DNA of 64,000 nucleotides from an uncultured Bacilli bacterium (GCA_934102215.1 CAKOSH010000002.1:1-64000); one strand, 5' to 3'; shown: positions 43,911-56,207, counted from the first letter of the stretch. Translations and numbers: made by a program. The notes: a model not told the origin generated them from the sequence alone.

Positions 43911-45264
43911 TATAGGTAGATTCTTTGGTAAGATATTTAAATTCTTATATAAGATTCTTGATGTTATAATAATTGTTCCACTTTCTAAATTCTTCTATTT
44001 CATAGGAGATAAATTAAGTAGTAAAAATGGAGGGTTTGAGAAATTCTTAAATAATCCTAATACATTAATATATTTATCATTATTTTTTGCATTTATAATA
44101 TTCTTTGCAGTTGATAATGGTGTTGTTAATTTAACAGGTAGTGAAAGTGTAGTACTTACTAAAATACCTATAACTGCTGATTATAATGAAGAAGAATATG
44201 TTGTTGAGGGAATACCTGAAACTGCTGATATAGTTTTAATGGGTAAAAAGAGTGGTTTATATTTAGCAGAACAACTTGTTGATGAACATAAGTTAACTCT
44301 TGATTTAAGTGGTTATACTTCTGGTACTCATAAAGTTAAACTTAAATATAATAATCCAATTAAACTTGATTATAAATTAGATCCATCAAAGATAACACTT
44401 GTTATACATTCTAAGATTAGTGAAAGTAGAACTATAACAGCTGATATACTTAATAAAGATAAACTTAATGAAACACTTGTTATAAGTAGTGTTAAACTTG
44501 ATAGAGATACAGTAATAATTAAATCATATAAGGAGAAACTAGAAAAGGTTGCTAGTGTTAAAGCATTAGTTGATGTAAATGCTCTTAATGTTGATAAACC
44601 TGGTGAATATAAACTTGAAAATGTTAAATTAGTAGCATATGATGAAATGGGTACTGAAATTACTAATATAGAAATAGTTCCAGGTACAGTTACTGCTACT
44701 GTTACTGTTACTTCACCAAGTAAGGTTGTTCCAGTTAAAGTAGTTCCAGTTGGAGATGTGGCTAGTGGAAGCGCTATTGGTTCAATATCGGCAAATGTTA
44801 ATACAGTTACATTATATGGTGATGATGAAACATTAAAATCTATAGATGAAATAACTGTTAAAATCAATGTTGATGGTTTAAGTAAAGATAAGACATATCA
44901 AGAAACAATTGAAAAACCTAATGGTGTAAGAAGTATGTCTAATACAAATATTACAATTAAAGTTGTAATGGAAAAAGAAACATCTAAAGAATTTAAAGAT
45001 ATTCCACTTACATTTGAAAATTTAGATACTGAAAAATATAGAGCACTTGCTTCTAGCCAAAGTGATACTAAAGTTAATGTAGTTGTTAAAGGAGTTAAAA
45101 CTTTACTTGATAAATTAAGTAGTGAGAATATTAAAGCTTATGTTGATTTAAGTGACTTAGCAGAAGGCGAATATGAAGTTCCTGTTATGGTTACTGGAGA
45201 TGATGTAAGATTAAGTTATTCATCAAGAACTACAAAGATTAAAGTAATAATCAATAAGAAATAG
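43891..45264 (+). CDS. cdaR: CdaA regulator with YbbR domains
   Basis: I place the start at ATG 43891, inside the end of cdaA; the frame extends upstream without a better start. The 457-residue protein has an N-terminal membrane helix (about 70-90) and four repeated extracellular YbbR domains of about 80-90 residues each, recognisable by LDLSGYTSGTHKVKL, VDVNALNVDKPGEYKL and YVDLSDLAEGEYEVPV. CdaR binds CdaA in the membrane and alters c-di-AMP synthesis. Confidence 0.92.
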   Translation: MKKLLTSIGRFFGKIFKFLYKILDVIIIVPLSKFFYFIGDKLSSKNGGFEKFLNNPNTLIYLSLFFAFIIFFAVDNGVVNLTGSESVVLTKIPITADYNEEEYVVEGIPETADIVLMGKKSGLYLAEQLVDEHKLTLDLSGYTSGTHKVKLKYNNPIKLDYKLDPSKITLVIHSKISESRTITADILNKDKLNETLVISSVKLDRDTVIIKSYKEKLEKVASVKALVDVNALNVDKPGEYKLENVKLVAYDEMGTEITNIEIVPGTVTATVTVTSPSKVVPVKVVPVGDVASGSAIGSISANVNTVTLYGDDETLKSIDEITVKINVDGLSKDKTYQETIEKPNGVRSMSNTNITIKVVMEKETSKEFKDIPLTFENLDTEKYRALASSQSDTKVNVVVKGVKTLLDKLSSENIKAYVDLSDLAEGEYEVPVMVTGDDVRLSYSSRTTKIKVIINKK

Positions 45265-45287
45265 TAGAAATGCTATTTCTTTTTATA
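45256..45287 (+). terminator. Intrinsic terminator of cdaAR
   Basis: AAGAAATAG/CTATTTCTT spans the stop codon and is followed by TTTTAT. Confidence 0.85.
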
Positions 45288-45298
45288 TAGTGTGTTCT

Positions 45299-45342
45299 TG
45301 ACAGTTGTACTGACAATTTTGATATTATCAGTAAATCTGTCA
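45299..45342. repeat. Symmetric bipartite inverted repeat upstream of the L10 operon
   Basis: TGACAG-N4-ACTGA-N14-TCAGT-N4-CTGTCA is a perfect two-part palindrome. It ends 34 bp before the -35 box of the rplJ promoter. There is no T run. It could be an operator with four half-sites. Confidence 0.65.
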
Positions 45343-45375
45343 GGAATGTTTTTTGAAATTTCTTTTGAAAAGTAC

Positions 45376-45404
45376 TTTACAAACTAATATTTATATTGTA
45401 TAAT
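45376..45404 (+). promoter_or_regulatory. Promoter of the rplJ-rplL operon
   Basis: TTTACA (45376-45381) and TATAAT (45399-45404) are separated by 17 bp. Confidence 0.8.
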
Positions 45405-45411
45405 CTAATTC

Positions 45412-45510
45412 GTGAAGTGACCAAAGACAGTAAGTACAAACATAAATCTTACCGAGGAAACATTATAATGACGATTATATCGTTTCCTTGTCATGAGGAA
45501 ACTTTTTTAT
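45412..45510 (+). promoter_or_regulatory. Ribosomal protein L10 leader with attenuator
   Basis: The leader contains three mutually exclusive pieces: AGGAAAC (45455-45461), GTTTCCT (45482-45488) and AGGAAAC (45496-45502). Pairing of the second and third with the following T run makes a terminator; pairing of the first and second prevents it. This position and layout match the Firmicutes L10 leader, in which L10-L12 binding favours termination of rplJ-rplL. Confidence 0.85.
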
Positions 45511-45528
45511 TACATGAAAGGAGACTAT

Positions 45529-46032
45529 ATGGCAAGTAATGAGATTCTTAAACAAAAAGAAGCTACTGTAAATGAAATAACTGAAAAACTTAATAATTCT
45601 AAAACATTCTTATTATTAAATTATCAAGGATTAACAGTTAGTGAATTTGCAGAGTTAAGAAGAAGTTTAAGAGAAGTTAATTCTGATGTAAAAATTTATA
45701 AAAATACTCTTATGAATATTGCACTTAAAAATAAGAATATTGCTTTAAATGATTACATGGAAGGACCTAATGCTTATCTTTTCGCTGATTCAATTATTGA
45801 ACCAATTAAGGTTGTTAGTAAATTCGCTAAAGAACATCCAGCACTTGAAATTAGAGTTGGATATATTGATAACGAACTAGCTGATACTAAGATTATTAGT
45901 GATTATGCTACTATTCCAAGTATGGAAGGATTACTTACAATGTTTGCTGGTGGCTTAATTGAACATGTAAGAAATTTAAGTATTGGATTAAATCTATATG
46001 CTGAAAAGTTAGAAGAGGGAGGAAATAATTAA
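45529..46032 (+). CDS. rplJ: 50S ribosomal protein L10
   Basis: The start is ATG 45529 after GAAAGGAG; the upstream frame lies in the leader. The 167-residue protein fits L10 throughout ([26 protein letters not shown]-like helix, [10 protein letters not shown]). It forms the base of the ribosomal stalk and carries L7/L12 dimers on its C-terminal helix. It is the autogenous regulator of the leader upstream. Confidence 0.96.
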   Translation: MASNEILKQKEATVNEITEKLNNSKTFLLLNYQGLTVSEFAELRRSLREVNSDVKIYKNTLMNIALKNKNIALNDYMEGPNAYLFADSIIEPIKVVSKFAKEHPALEIRVGYIDNELADTKIISDYATIPSMEGLLTMFAGGLIEHVRNLSIGLNLYAEKLEEGGNN

Positions 46033-46033
46033 T

Positions 46034-46402
46034 ATGGCAAAGATTGAAAACAAAGATATTATTGAAGCTTTAAAAGAAAAAACTATTCTTGAAGTTAAAG
46101 AATTAGTTGATATGATGAAAGAAGAATTTGGTGTTGATCCAAGTGCTGTTGCTGTTGCTGCTGCTCCTGCTGCTGTAGAAGAAGAAGCAGATACAGGTGT
46201 TAAGAATGTAGTTCTTAAGAGTGCTGGAGCTCAAAAATTACAAGTAATTAAAGTAATTAGAGAAGCTACTGGATTAGGACTTAAAGAAGCTAAAGATATC
46301 GCTGATGCTGGTGGAAATGTTAAAGAAGGAATTCCTGCTAGTGAAGCTGAAGAATTAAAAGCTAAATTAGAAGAAGCTGGCGCTACTGTAGAATTAGCTT
46401 AA
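46034..46402 (+). CDS. rplL: 50S ribosomal protein L7/L12
   Basis: This is a 122-residue protein of usual length. It has an N-terminal dimer helix, an Ala-rich hinge (around residues 36-50), and a C-terminal domain with KIQVIKVIR-like and [15 protein letters not shown] motifs. It starts one base after the rplJ stop, with GGGAGG in the rplJ end. It forms the flexible stalk that recruits translation GTPases. Confidence 0.97.
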   Translation: MAKIENKDIIEALKEKTILEVKELVDMMKEEFGVDPSAVAVAAAPAAVEEEADTGVKNVVLKSAGAQKLQVIKVIREATGLGLKEAKDIADAGGNVKEGIPASEAEELKAKLEEAGATVELA

Positions 46403-46411
46403 TTTTGAAAG

Positions 46412-46440
46412 GGCCTTTTGATTAAGGCTTTTTTGCGTAT
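46412..46440 (+). terminator. Intrinsic terminator after rplL
   Basis: GCCTT/AAGGC with loop TTGATT is followed by six T residues. Confidence 0.85.
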
Positions 46441-46468
46441 ATAAGAGAGAAATAGAAGAAGGAGAATT

Positions 46469-47068
46469 ATGAGTCATTATTTTGAAAATGATAAGAACTT
46501 AAAAAGTGAAATAAGAGAGTTAAGTTACAAATATAATTCTTCTTTTTTCGTATTTTATAGTGATAATGGAGTATTTAGTAAAAATAATATTGATTATGGA
46601 AGTAAATTACTAATTGAAACATATTTAAAAGAAAATGATATTAATGAAAAACGCGTTCTTGATGTAGGATGCGGATATGGATTTCTTGGTATAATGGTTA
46701 GTAGAGTAACAAATAGTTACGTTGAAATGATTGATATTAATTCAAGAGCTGTTCATCTAACTAATATGAACATAAAAAGATATAAAGATTTTAAAGGTAA
46801 AACATATGTAAGTAACGTTTATGAAAATGTAGAAGGTAAATACGATATTATCATTACTAACCCACCTATAAGGATAGGTAAAGAAAAATTATTAGAGATA
46901 CTAATTGGTGCTTTTGATCATTTAGAAGATAACGGACTTTTATATTATGTTATTCGTAAGGATCAAGGCGCTTTAAGTATAAAGAAGATACTAGAAGAAA
47001 ACAGTATCAATGTTGAAATTATAAATAGAGATAAAGGATATTTTATTTATAGAGCAAAGAAATGTTAA
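46469..47068 (+). CDS. Class I SAM methyltransferase (RsmC-like)
   Basis: This 199-residue protein has the SAM-binding motif VLDVGCGYGFLG (near 63-74), acidic strand MIDIN, and the catalytic NPPI motif (near 131-134), as in N2-guanine RNA methyltransferases. A gene of this type sits between rplL and rpoB in many Firmicutes and is taken to modify 16S rRNA G1207. AAGGAG precedes the ATG. Confidence 0.9.
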   Translation: MSHYFENDKNLKSEIRELSYKYNSSFFVFYSDNGVFSKNNIDYGSKLLIETYLKENDINEKRVLDVGCGYGFLGIMVSRVTNSYVEMIDINSRAVHLTNMNIKRYKDFKGKTYVSNVYENVEGKYDIIITNPPIRIGKEKLLEILIGAFDHLEDNGLLYYVIRKDQGALSIKKILEENSINVEIINRDKGYFIYRAKKC

Positions 47069-47096
47069 TAAAGTTTACAATTTTGATAAATTATTA

Positions 47097-47126
47097 TTGA
47101 CTTATTGAAAAGTGTTGTGGTAAAAT
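47097..47126 (+). promoter_or_regulatory. Promoter of rpoBC
   Basis: TTGACT (47097-47102) and TAAAAT (47121-47126) are separated by 18 bp. The start codon of rpoB is 70 bp downstream, leaving a modest leader. Confidence 0.65.
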
Positions 47127-47197
47127 TTTGTATTGCAGTACATTTGTTTTATTTTTAAAATTTGTGTTCTTTAAAAATTTAGGATTGGGGTGAAATA

Positions 47198-50100
47198 GTG
47201 GCATACAAAACAGTAAAATTTGGTGACCATAGAGAAAGAAGAAGTTTCTCAACAAAGCGTTCTACGCTAGAACTTTCTAACTTATTAGAAGTTCAAAAAG
47301 ATTCGTTTGACTTATTTTTAAAGGAAGGAATAAAGGAAGTATTTGAAGATATTTTCCCAGTAGAAAGTTTTTCAGGTTCATTATCACTTGAATTTGGTGA
47401 TTATTATTTTGATGAGCCTAAATATTCTGTTAAGGAAAGTCGTGAGAGAAAAGTTACTTATGCTGCTCCTTTAAAGGTAAAAGCAAGACTATTTATCAAT
47501 GAAACAGGAGAAGTAAAAGAACAAGAAGTGTTCTTGGGTGACATGCCTTTAATGACTGATACTGCATCATTTATTATTAATGGAGCAGAAAGAGTTATTA
47601 ACTCACAACTTGTAATGGGACCATCTTGCTACTACAAAAATGAAGTAGATAAGAGTGGTAGAAATATCATTTCAAGTGAAGTTAGACCTAATAAAGGTAC
47701 TTGGTTAGAGTATGAACTTGATGCAAGAGGTATTTTATATGTAAGAATTGATAGAACAAGAAAAGTTCCTGTTACTACATTACTTAGAGCATTAGGTTTA
47801 TCTAGTGATGAAGAGATACTTAATTTATTTGGTCAAGATGAATATTTAATTAATACTTTAGAAAAAGATTCTACTAAGAATACTGATGAAGCATTAATAG
47901 AAATATATGAAAAGTTAAGACCAGGCGAACCAGCTACATTAGATTCAGCTAAGAATCAATTAATCGTAAGATTCTTTGATAAATTTAGATATGATTTAGG
48001 TAAAGTTGGTAGATACAAATTCAATAAGAAATTAAATGTTATTGATAGACTTTTAAATGTTAAAATAGCACAAGATATTGTTGTTGATGGAGAAGTTAAG
48101 GCTAAAAAAGGTACATTAATAACTAAAGAGTTACTTGAAGAATTAAAGCCAATATTCGCAAATGGATATGGTGTAAAAGAAGTAACTATAAATGAAGAAT
48201 TAGATACTTATAATAAAATACAAGAAATACTAGTATATAGTCCTGAAGATGAAACTAAGATTGTTAAAGTTATAGGTAATGATCAAACAATAGATACTAA
48301 GAGACTTACTATAAGTGATGTTTATGCTTCATTATCATATTATATATGTTTATTATATGGTATTGGTAAATTTGATGAAATAGATCACTTAGGTAATAGA
48401 CGTGTAAGACAAGTAGGAGAATTAATTCAAAATCAATTTAGAATTGGTGTTGCTCGTATGGAAAGACAAATTAGAGATAAGATGTCTACACAAGAGATTG
48501 ATGCAGTTACTCCTAAATCATTAATTAATATAAGACCAATAACTGCTGCTTTAAAAGAATTCTTTGGTAGTAGTCAACTTTCTAAGTTCATGGAACAAAT
48601 TAACCCATTATCAGAACTTAATGATAAACGTAGACTTAGTGCTTTAGGTCCAGGTGGTTTATCAAGAGATAGAGCTGGTATGGAAGTTCGTGATGTTAAT
48701 CCATCACACTATGGTAGAATTTGTCCAATAGAAACTCCAGAAGGTCAAAACATTGGACTTATTACATCATTAGCAAGTTATGCTAAAATTAATGAATATG
48801 GATTTATAATGACTCCATATAGAAAAGTAGTTGATTGTAAAGTTACTGATGAAATAGTTTACATGACTGCTGATGAAGAAGAAGATTATTATATCAGTCA
48901 AGCAACAATTGATGTTGATAAAGATGGATATATTACTGATGCAACTGTTCCTGTAAGATTTAATCGTGATAATATGATAGTTGCTAAAGAAAAAGTTAAT
49001 TATATAGATGTTTCACCATCACAAATAGTATCTGTTACAACAAGTATGATTCCATTTATGGAACATGATGATGCTAACAGAACACTAATGGGTGCAAACA
49101 TGCAAAGACAAGCTGTACCATTAATGATTACAGAAGCTCCTATTGTAGGAACTGGAGTTGAAGCAGCTATTGCTAGAGATTCTGGATGTTCTGTAGTATG
49201 TGATATTGATGGTGTAGTTGAATATGTTGATGCTAAAAAGATTATAGTAAAAGGTGCTACTGAAAAGCATACTTATGAACTTATTAGTTATCAAAGAAGT
49301 AACAATGAAACATGTTATAATCAAAGACCAATTGTTCATAAAGGTGAACAAGTTCATAAAGGTGAAATAATCGCTGATGGACCTTCTACTGATATGGGAG
49401 AGATTGGACTTGGTAAAAACTTAGTTGTAGCATTCATGACTTACAATGGTTATAACTATGAAGATGCTGTTATTCTAAATGAAAGAATAGTTCGTGATGA
49501 TGTTCTTACATCTGTTCATATTGAAATGAAAGAAATAGAATGTCGTGATACTAAACTAGGACCTGAAGAATTCACAAGAGATATTCCAAATATTAGTGAA
49601 GATGCTCGTAAGAATTTAGATGAAAATGGTATCGTAAGAATTGGTACTGAAGTTAAAGAAAATGATATTCTTGTTGGTAAAGTTACTCCAAAAGGAATGC
49701 AAGAATTATCAAGTGAAGAAAAATTATTACATGCAATATTTGGTGAAAAGACTCGTGAAGTAAGAGATACATCACTTCGTGTTAGTCATGGATGTGCTGG
49801 TATTGTACATGATGTTCAAATATTTACTAAAGAAAATTCTGATGAATTACCTGCTGGTGTTTCAAAAGTAGTTCGTGTATATATTGTTAAGAAAAGAAAG
49901 ATTCAAGTTGGAGATAAAATGGCTGGACGTCACGGAAACAAAGGTGTTTGTTCATTAATTCTTCCATCAGAAGATATGCCATATTTACCAGATGGTACTC
50001 CAGTTGATGTTATCTTAAACCCACTAGGTGTTCCTTCTCGTATGAACTTAGGGCAAATACTAGAATTACACTTAGGTATGGCTGGTAAGAAACTAGGTGT

Positions 50101-50833
50101 ACATTATGCAACTCCAATATTTGATAGTGCTACTGAAAAAGATATTCAAGAAGAAGTAGCTGAAGCTGGACTTGATCCTGACTATAAGACTTGGTTATAT
50201 GATGGTAAAACTGGTGAAAAATTTGATAAGAGAGTATCAGTTGGTGTCATGTATATGATAAGACTTGTACATATGGTTGATGACAAGATTCATGCAAGAG
50301 CAACAGGACCATATAGTATGGTTACACAACAACCACTTGGTGGAAAAGCTCAATTTGGTGGTCAAAGATTTGGAGAAATGGAAGTTTGGGCATTATATGC
50401 ATATGGTGCTGCTCATATCTTACAAGAAGTTCTTACAATTAAATCAGATGATGTAGTTGGAAGAGTTAGAGTATATGAAGCACTTGTTAAAGGTAAACCA
50501 ATTCCAGAACCAGGTGTTCCAGAATCATTTAGAGTATTAATTAAAGAATTCCAAGCTTTAGGACTTGATATTCAAATAGTAAGTAAAGATGGTTCTTTAA
50601 AAGAAATAAAAGATTTAGAAAGTGAAGAAGATAAAGATGATGCTCCTGTTTCAATTGAAGAAATAGGAAAACACGAAGAAGAAGATATTCCTGAATCTGA
50701 TTATGAAGATGTGAAAGACGAAGATGATGAAGAATTCGACGACGTTGAACCAACTGATGAAGATTTAGAATATGAAGAAGAGTATGGTCTTGATGACTTT
50801 CAAGATGATGCTTATGAAAGGGGTGAAGAATAA
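47198..50833 (+). CDS. rpoB: RNA polymerase beta subunit
   Basis: This 1211-residue protein starts with GTG 47198 after GGGGTG. Landmarks of the beta subunit include [18 protein letters not shown] (the rifampicin region, about residue 460), [12 protein letters not shown], and [12 protein letters not shown] (near 906). The C-terminus has a strongly acidic tail of about 70 residues with many D/E runs. The Ser, Asp/Asn and His-equivalent positions look mostly standard; the His commonly found at the start of [12 protein letters not shown] is Asn-Asp-Lys-Arg here ([13 protein letters not shown]). Its stop overlaps the rpoC start (TAATG). Confidence 0.97.
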   Translation: MAYKTVKFGDHRERRSFSTKRSTLELSNLLEVQKDSFDLFLKEGIKEVFEDIFPVESFSGSLSLEFGDYYFDEPKYSVKESRERKVTYAAPLKVKARLFINETGEVKEQEVFLGDMPLMTDTASFIINGAERVINSQLVMGPSCYYKNEVDKSGRNIISSEVRPNKGTWLEYELDARGILYVRIDRTRKVPVTTLLRALGLSSDEEILNLFGQDEYLINTLEKDSTKNTDEALIEIYEKLRPGEPATLDSAKNQLIVRFFDKFRYDLGKVGRYKFNKKLNVIDRLLNVKIAQDIVVDGEVKAKKGTLITKELLEELKPIFANGYGVKEVTINEELDTYNKIQEILVYSPEDETKIVKVIGNDQTIDTKRLTISDVYASLSYYICLLYGIGKFDEIDHLGNRRVRQVGELIQNQFRIGVARMERQIRDKMSTQEIDAVTPKSLINIRPITAALKEFFGSSQLSKFMEQINPLSELNDKRRLSALGPGGLSRDRAGMEVRDVNPSHYGRICPIETPEGQNIGLITSLASYAKINEYGFIMTPYRKVVDCKVTDEIVYMTADEEEDYYISQATIDVDKDGYITDATVPVRFNRDNMIVAKEKVNYIDVSPSQIVSVTTSMIPFMEHDDANRTLMGANMQRQAVPLMITEAPIVGTGVEAAIARDSGCSVVCDIDGVVEYVDAKKIIVKGATEKHTYELISYQRSNNETCYNQRPIVHKGEQVHKGEIIADGPSTDMGEIGLGKNLVVAFMTYNGYNYEDAVILNERIVRDDVLTSVHIEMKEIECRDTKLGPEEFTRDIPNISEDARKNLDENGIVRIGTEVKENDILVGKVTPKGMQELSSEEKLLHAIFGEKTREVRDTSLRVSHGCAGIVHDVQIFTKENSDELPAGVSKVVRVYIVKKRKIQVGDKMAGRHGNKGVCSLILPSEDMPYLPDGTPVDVILNPLGVPSRMNLGQILELHLGMAGKKLGVHYATPIFDSATEKDIQEEVAEAGLDPDYKTWLYDGKTGEKFDKRVSVGVMYMIRLVHMVDDKIHARATGPYSMVTQQPLGGKAQFGGQRFGEMEVWALYAYGAAHILQEVLTIKSDDVVGRVRVYEALVKGKPIPEPGVPESFRVLIKEFQALGLDIQIVSKDGSLKEIKDLESEEDKDDAPVSIEEIGKHEEEDIPESDYEDVKDEDDEEFDDVEPTDEDLEYEEEYGLDDFQDDAYERGEE

Positions 50834-53800
50834 TGATGGAAGTTAACGATTTTGATGGAATTCGTATTAGTATAGCTTCTCCTGAAAAAATAAGAGAATG
50901 GTCTTATGGTGAAGTTAAGAAACCAGAAACTATTAACTACAGAACTTTAAACCCTGAAAGAGATGGACTTTTCTGTGAAAAGATATTTGGTCCAACAAAA
51001 GACTTTGAATGTAGTTGTAAAAAATATAAAAGATTAAGATATAAAAATGTTATTTGTGATAGATGTGGTGTAGAAGTAACACGTTCTAAAGTACGTAGAG
51101 AAAGAATGGGACATATTGAACTAGCTTGTCCTGTTAGCCACATTTGGTATGCAAAAGGAACTCCTCCTAAGATGGGACTTGTTCTTGATATAAGTCCAAG
51201 AGAACTAGAAGAGGTATTATACTTTGTAAGTTATATAGTTCTTGATCCAGGAATTGCTCCTCTTGCTAAAAAGCAAACATTAAGTGATAAAGAATACAGA
51301 GCATATTATGAAAAATATGGTGATGGATTCAAAGTAGGTATGGGTGCTGAAGCAATTAAAGAATTACTTGCTGAAGTTGACCTAGAAAAAGAAGTAGAAC
51401 AATTAAAGAAAGATGTTGAAAAAGCACAAGGACAAAAGAAAATTAGATTAGTTAAGAGACTTGACTGTCTAAATTCTTTCCTTGAAAGTGGTAATAGACC
51501 TGAATGGATGATACTAGATGTACTTCCAGTTATTCCACCAGATCTAAGACCAATGATTCAACTTCCAGGTGGTAGATTTGCTACTTCTGACTTAAATGAT
51601 TTATATAGAAGAATTATTAATAGAAATAATCGTCTTAAAAAATTATTAGAACTTGAGGCACCAACTATCATTGTTCAAAATGAAAAACGTATGCTTCAAG
51701 AAGCAGTAGATGCATTAATAGATAATGGAAGACGTGGAAGAAGTGTTTCAGGTGTAGGTAATAGACCACTTAAATCATTATCTTCTATGTTAAAAGGTAA
51801 ACAAGGTAGATTTAGACAAAACTTACTTGGTAAACGTGTTGACTATAGTGGTCGTTCAGTTATCGTAGTTGGTCCTAGTCTTAAAATGTATCAATGTGGT
51901 GTACCAAAAGATATGGCTCTTGAATTATTCAAACCATATGTAATGCAACAACTTGTTGAAAGAGGTATTGCGCATAATATTAAAGCTGCTAAAAAGATTA
52001 TTGATGTTCAAGATGAAAGAGTATGGGATGTAGTTGAAGATGTTATAAGAGAACATCCAGTATTATTAAACCGTGCTCCTACATTACATAGACTTTCAAT
52101 TCAAGCTTTTGAACCTGTACTTGTTGGTGGAAAAGCTCTTAGATTACACCCACTTGTTTGTAGCGGATTTAATGCAGACTTTGATGGTGATCAAATGGCT
52201 ATCCATATTCCAATTAGTGAAGAAGCTCAAGCTGAAGCAAGATTATTAATGCTAGGTGCTAATAATATACTTGACCCTAAAGATGGAAAACCAATCGTTA
52301 CTCCATCACAAGATATGGTTCTTGGTAACTATTATTTAACATTAGAATTACCTGGTGAACCAAATGAAGGTAAAGCATATAAAGATCCTAATGAAGCATT
52401 AATGGCTTATGAAAGACGTGAAATTACACTTCATACAAGAATTTGTATTCCAACTAAAGAATTCAAACATAAAGTATGGACTGAGTCACAAAAAGATAAA
52501 TATTTAGTAACAACTGCTGGTAAAATTTTATTTAATGAAATATTCCCAGATACTTATCCTTATGTTGAAGAAGGAAGTAAAGAAAACATTGAAGTTATGA
52601 CTCCAGATAAATTCTTTATTGAAAAAGGTAAAAACTTACCTGAAGAAGTAGCTAAAATGCCATGTGTTCCTGCCTTAATTAAAAAGGATTTAGGAAAAAT
52701 AATTGCTCAAATATTTAAGAGATATAAAACAACTGAAACTTCTATATTCTTAGATAAATTAAAAGATATAGGATTTAAATATAGTACTAAGTCTGGTATA
52801 ACTATTTCACTTTCTGATATTCCAGTTAACCATGAAAAAGAAACAATTATAGAGGAAACTAACGCTACTATTGAAAAGATTAATAAACAATTTAAACGTG
52901 GTCTTATAACTGATGAAGAAAGACATAATAAAGTTATTAAATTATGGACTGATGCTACTACTAATGTACAAGGTAAACTTGGTGATATATTAAAACAAGA
53001 TGTAGAAAATCCACTTTCAATGATTATTAATTCAGGTGCTAGAGGTTCTGCTAACCAATTAGGTCAACTTGCTGGTATGCGTGGTATTATGGCTAAACCA
53101 GATGGTGGTCAAGTAGAAATTCCAATTCTTGCTTCATTCCGTGAAGGATTAGACGTTCAAGAATTCTTCTTATCAACACACGGATCTAGAAAAGGTACAG
53201 CTGATACAGCACTTAAGACAGCAGATGCTGGATACTTAACAAGACGTTTAGTTGATGTAGTACAAGATATCATTGTTAAAGAAGAAGATTGTGGAACTAT
53301 TCAAGGTATTGAAGTTGAAGCATTCACTGATGAAAAGAGTGGAAGCGTTATTGAAAGCTTTAGAGATAGAATCGTTGGTAGATATTCTAATCAAAAAGTA
53401 TTACATCCTGAAACTAAGGAAGTACTTATTGATAAAGGTGCTTTAATCACTGAAAGAATAGCTGACAAGATTGAAAAAGCTGGAATTACTAAAATGGAAA
53501 TTAGAAGTGTTCTTACTTGTAAATGTCCAAATGGTATTTGTCAAAAATGTTATGGTCTTAACCTTGCAACTGGAAATGTTGTTGAAGTTGGTGAAGCTGC
53601 TGGTATTATGGCTGCTCAATCAATCGGTGAACCAGGTACACAATTAACAATGCGTACATTCCACACAGGTGGTGTTGCATCTGCTGCTGATATTACTCAA
53701 GGTCTTCCAAGAGTTGAAGAGCTATTTGAAGCTCGTATACCAAAAGCAAAAGCAACAATTGCTGAAATTAATGGTAAGATTACTAAGATTACTGATGATA

Positions 53801-54522
53801 AAAATAATAGATTTAAGATATATATTACAAATGATGTTGAAACTCGTGAACATGTTACTCAATACAACGCTAAATTAAGAGTTGAAAAAGGTGATATGGT
53901 AAATGCTGGAGATCCATTAACAGAAGGAAGTATTTCACCAAAAGAATTACTTGCTGTTACTGATCCAACAACTGTTCAAGGATATATCTTAAAAGAAATT
54001 CAAAAAGTTTATAAGAGTCAAGGTGTTGATGTTTCTGATAAACATGTTGAAACTGTTGTTAGAAGAATGATTACTAAGATTAAAGTTATTGATCCAGGAG
54101 ATACTAACCTTATCGAAGGACTTGCAGTTCCATTAAGAGAATTTGCTGAAATAAATAAACCTGTTATTTTAGCAGGTGGAGTTCCAGCAACTGGAAAACC
54201 AGTTATGCTTGGTATTACTAAGGCATCTCTTGAAACTGATTCATTCTTATCTGCTGCTTCATTCCAAGAAACTACAAGAATCTTAACTGATGCTGCAACT
54301 CGTGGTAAATGTGATATGTTACACGGACTTAAAGAAAACGTTATTCTTGGTAAACTAATTCCTGCTGGAACTGGTGCTAAAGAATACAATAACATTGAAG
54401 TAATTCTTAAAAACGAATTATTAGATGATGATGCTGCTGAAGTTTTAGAAGAAAAATTCTTAACAGATGATAAAAATGAAGAAACAGTAGAAGCAATAAA
54501 TGATAATGAAGAAAATGCTTAA
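50833..54522 (+). CDS. rpoC: RNA polymerase beta' subunit
   Basis: This is a 1229-residue protein. The catalytic magnesium site NADFDGDQM lies near residue 448. The N-terminal zinc finger has paired cysteines (CSCKK...CDRCG), and the second zinc site is near residues 897-911 ([11 protein letters not shown]). The bridge and trigger regions (RQLAGMRG-like, [20 protein letters not shown]) are present. The start ATG overlaps the rpoB stop by one base, with GGGTGA upstream. A terminator follows. Confidence 0.97.
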   Translation: MMEVNDFDGIRISIASPEKIREWSYGEVKKPETINYRTLNPERDGLFCEKIFGPTKDFECSCKKYKRLRYKNVICDRCGVEVTRSKVRRERMGHIELACPVSHIWYAKGTPPKMGLVLDISPRELEEVLYFVSYIVLDPGIAPLAKKQTLSDKEYRAYYEKYGDGFKVGMGAEAIKELLAEVDLEKEVEQLKKDVEKAQGQKKIRLVKRLDCLNSFLESGNRPEWMILDVLPVIPPDLRPMIQLPGGRFATSDLNDLYRRIINRNNRLKKLLELEAPTIIVQNEKRMLQEAVDALIDNGRRGRSVSGVGNRPLKSLSSMLKGKQGRFRQNLLGKRVDYSGRSVIVVGPSLKMYQCGVPKDMALELFKPYVMQQLVERGIAHNIKAAKKIIDVQDERVWDVVEDVIREHPVLLNRAPTLHRLSIQAFEPVLVGGKALRLHPLVCSGFNADFDGDQMAIHIPISEEAQAEARLLMLGANNILDPKDGKPIVTPSQDMVLGNYYLTLELPGEPNEGKAYKDPNEALMAYERREITLHTRICIPTKEFKHKVWTESQKDKYLVTTAGKILFNEIFPDTYPYVEEGSKENIEVMTPDKFFIEKGKNLPEEVAKMPCVPALIKKDLGKIIAQIFKRYKTTETSIFLDKLKDIGFKYSTKSGITISLSDIPVNHEKETIIEETNATIEKINKQFKRGLITDEERHNKVIKLWTDATTNVQGKLGDILKQDVENPLSMIINSGARGSANQLGQLAGMRGIMAKPDGGQVEIPILASFREGLDVQEFFLSTHGSRKGTADTALKTADAGYLTRRLVDVVQDIIVKEEDCGTIQGIEVEAFTDEKSGSVIESFRDRIVGRYSNQKVLHPETKEVLIDKGALITERIADKIEKAGITKMEIRSVLTCKCPNGICQKCYGLNLATGNVVEVGEAAGIMAAQSIGEPGTQLTMRTFHTGGVASAADITQGLPRVEELFEARIPKAKATIAEINGKITKITDDKNNRFKIYITNDVETREHVTQYNAKLRVEKGDMVNAGDPLTEGSISPKELLAVTDPTTVQGYILKEIQKVYKSQGVDVSDKHVETVVRRMITKIKVIDPGDTNLIEGLAVPLREFAEINKPVILAGGVPATGKPVMLGITKASLETDSFLSAASFQETTRILTDAATRGKCDMLHGLKENVILGKLIPAGTGAKEYNNIEVILKNELLDDDAAEVLEEKFLTDDKNEETVEAINDNEENA

Positions 54523-54540
54523 TGCGTTTTCTTTTTTTCT
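54510..54540 (+). terminator. Intrinsic terminator of rpoBC
   Basis: GAAAATGC/GCGTTTTC with loop TTAAT spans the stop codon and is followed by T residues. Confidence 0.85.
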
Positions 54541-54667
54541 TATAGGAAAGTTCTTCTCTCATTATAAAAAAATAATTAAATTTTTTGTAAAGTTCTATTG
54601 ATATTTGAAAATTAATATTGTATGATAAAAACCATATTATTAAAGAAAAATTAAAAGGGGGAAATAT

Positions 54668-55693
54668 ATGTTAGAAAATAATGACAAATATTTTGAAGTA
54701 TTAAATAGTATTAAGAAAACTTTAATTGTTACTAGAAATAAAATAGTAGAAAATGCTAATAAAGATTTGATTTTAATGTATTATAATATAGGTTTAAAGT
54801 TGATTAAGAATAATAAATGGGGTTCATCTTTTATTGACGCATTAGCAAGGGATCTAAAAATTGAATTTCCCACATTAAAAGGTATGTCTGCAAGAAATTT
54901 GAGATATATGCAAAAGTTTGCATCAGAATTTGATAATGATGAATTTTTGCAACATGATGTTGCAAAATTGCCTTGGTCTTCTATAACAACTATAATGGAT
55001 CAAGTAAAAGATAAAGTACAAAGAAAATGGTATATTAAGGAGTCTATTCAAAATGGTTGGTCTAGACCTATTATAATTCATCAAATTGCAAGCAAATTAT
55101 ATGAAAGACAGGCGTTATTAGAAAATAAAATTACTAATTTTGATGAAACATTACCATCTCCAAATAATGAACATTTAAAAGAATTATTAAAAAATCCATA
55201 TATATTTGACTTTATAACTGCTGATAAAGATTTAAAAGAATTAGATATTGAAAGAGAACTAACTGCTAATATAACTAAGTTATTGTTAGAATTAGGAAAT
55301 GGTTTCGCATTTGTTGGCAGACAATATCATTTGGAAATAGAAAATGAAGATTATTATATTGATTTGTTGTTCTATAATTTGAAAGTAAAAAGTTATGTTG
55401 TAATAGAACTAAAGACAACTGAATTTAAGCCAGAATATGCAGGTAAACTTAATTTCTATTTGAGTGCAGTTGATAAATATATTAAAGATAAAAATGATAA
55501 TCCTACTTTTGGAATATTACTTTGCAAAGATAAAAAAAGAGTGACTGCTGAATTAGCATTAAAAGATATTAATAAACCTATTGGTGTAAGTGAATATAAA
55601 ATTTTGTCGGAAATACCTGAATTTTTAGAAAATACTCTTCCAAGTATTGAAGACATAGAAAAGAGATTAGAAGAAGATTTATTATCGCAATAA
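54668..55693 (+). CDS. YhcG-type DUF1016 PD-(D/E)XK nuclease
   Basis: This 341-residue protein has an N-terminal helical DUF1016 domain (about 1-160; GWSRPIIIHQI near the end) and a C-terminal PD-(D/E)XK nuclease fold (about 180-320). The latter carries DYYIDLLFYNLKVKSYVVIELK, with acidic residues and the ELK motif. YhcG proteins are mobile, often near restriction or toxin genes; their role is not settled. AAGGGGG precedes the ATG. It opens the accessory stretch after rpoC. Confidence 0.88.
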   Translation: MLENNDKYFEVLNSIKKTLIVTRNKIVENANKDLILMYYNIGLKLIKNNKWGSSFIDALARDLKIEFPTLKGMSARNLRYMQKFASEFDNDEFLQHDVAKLPWSSITTIMDQVKDKVQRKWYIKESIQNGWSRPIIIHQIASKLYERQALLENKITNFDETLPSPNNEHLKELLKNPYIFDFITADKDLKELDIERELTANITKLLLELGNGFAFVGRQYHLEIENEDYYIDLLFYNLKVKSYVVIELKTTEFKPEYAGKLNFYLSAVDKYIKDKNDNPTFGILLCKDKKRVTAELALKDINKPIGVSEYKILSEIPEFLENTLPSIEDIEKRLEEDLLSQ

Positions 55694-55775
55694 AAAAATA
55701 TTTTATTGTATATTTAATTTATTTTGCTGTTTATTAAGCTATTTAATAGTTATAGAAAGTATTGGTGATATATTT

Positions 55776-56207
55776 ATGATTCTTAAAGATAAAAATTATT
55801 TTTTAATTAATAAAAATGAATATGAAGATATATTTAAAAATGATAAAGATGATGTATATTTATATCACTTTATATATGTTAAATATTTAGAAAATGAATG
55901 TGTTAAATATATTAAAATAGATAATGTTAAAGATTTAGAACTACTTAATGATAAGAAAATACTTGTTAAGTATTATATTAGAAAGATTCATTATTTTAAT
56001 GATTGCGATAATCTTTCATTTGAATATGGAGAACCTTATTATATATATAATGTTGGTTATTTTTATATAGGTGGTTTTATTGAAAATAAAAATGGAGAAG
56101 AATTATCAAAAATTAATAAATTGTTTCAAGATTATAATAATAATTATGTTAAGATGAATTTTCCATTTAATGATAAAGAATACTTAAATTTAAATAAAGC
56201 ATTTTAA
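55776..56207 (+). CDS. Small soluble protein, unknown
   Basis: This 143-residue protein is rich in Tyr, Asn, Asp and Lys, with no signal peptide or membrane helix and alternating charged strands. It is preceded by GGTGAT. No family is recognised. The region before and after is AT-rich and without clear terminators. Confidence 0.65.
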   Translation: MILKDKNYFLINKNEYEDIFKNDKDDVYLYHFIYVKYLENECVKYIKIDNVKDLELLNDKKILVKYYIRKIHYFNDCDNLSFEYGEPYYIYNVGYFYIGGFIENKNGEELSKINKLFQDYNNNYVKMNFPFNDKEYLNLNKAF

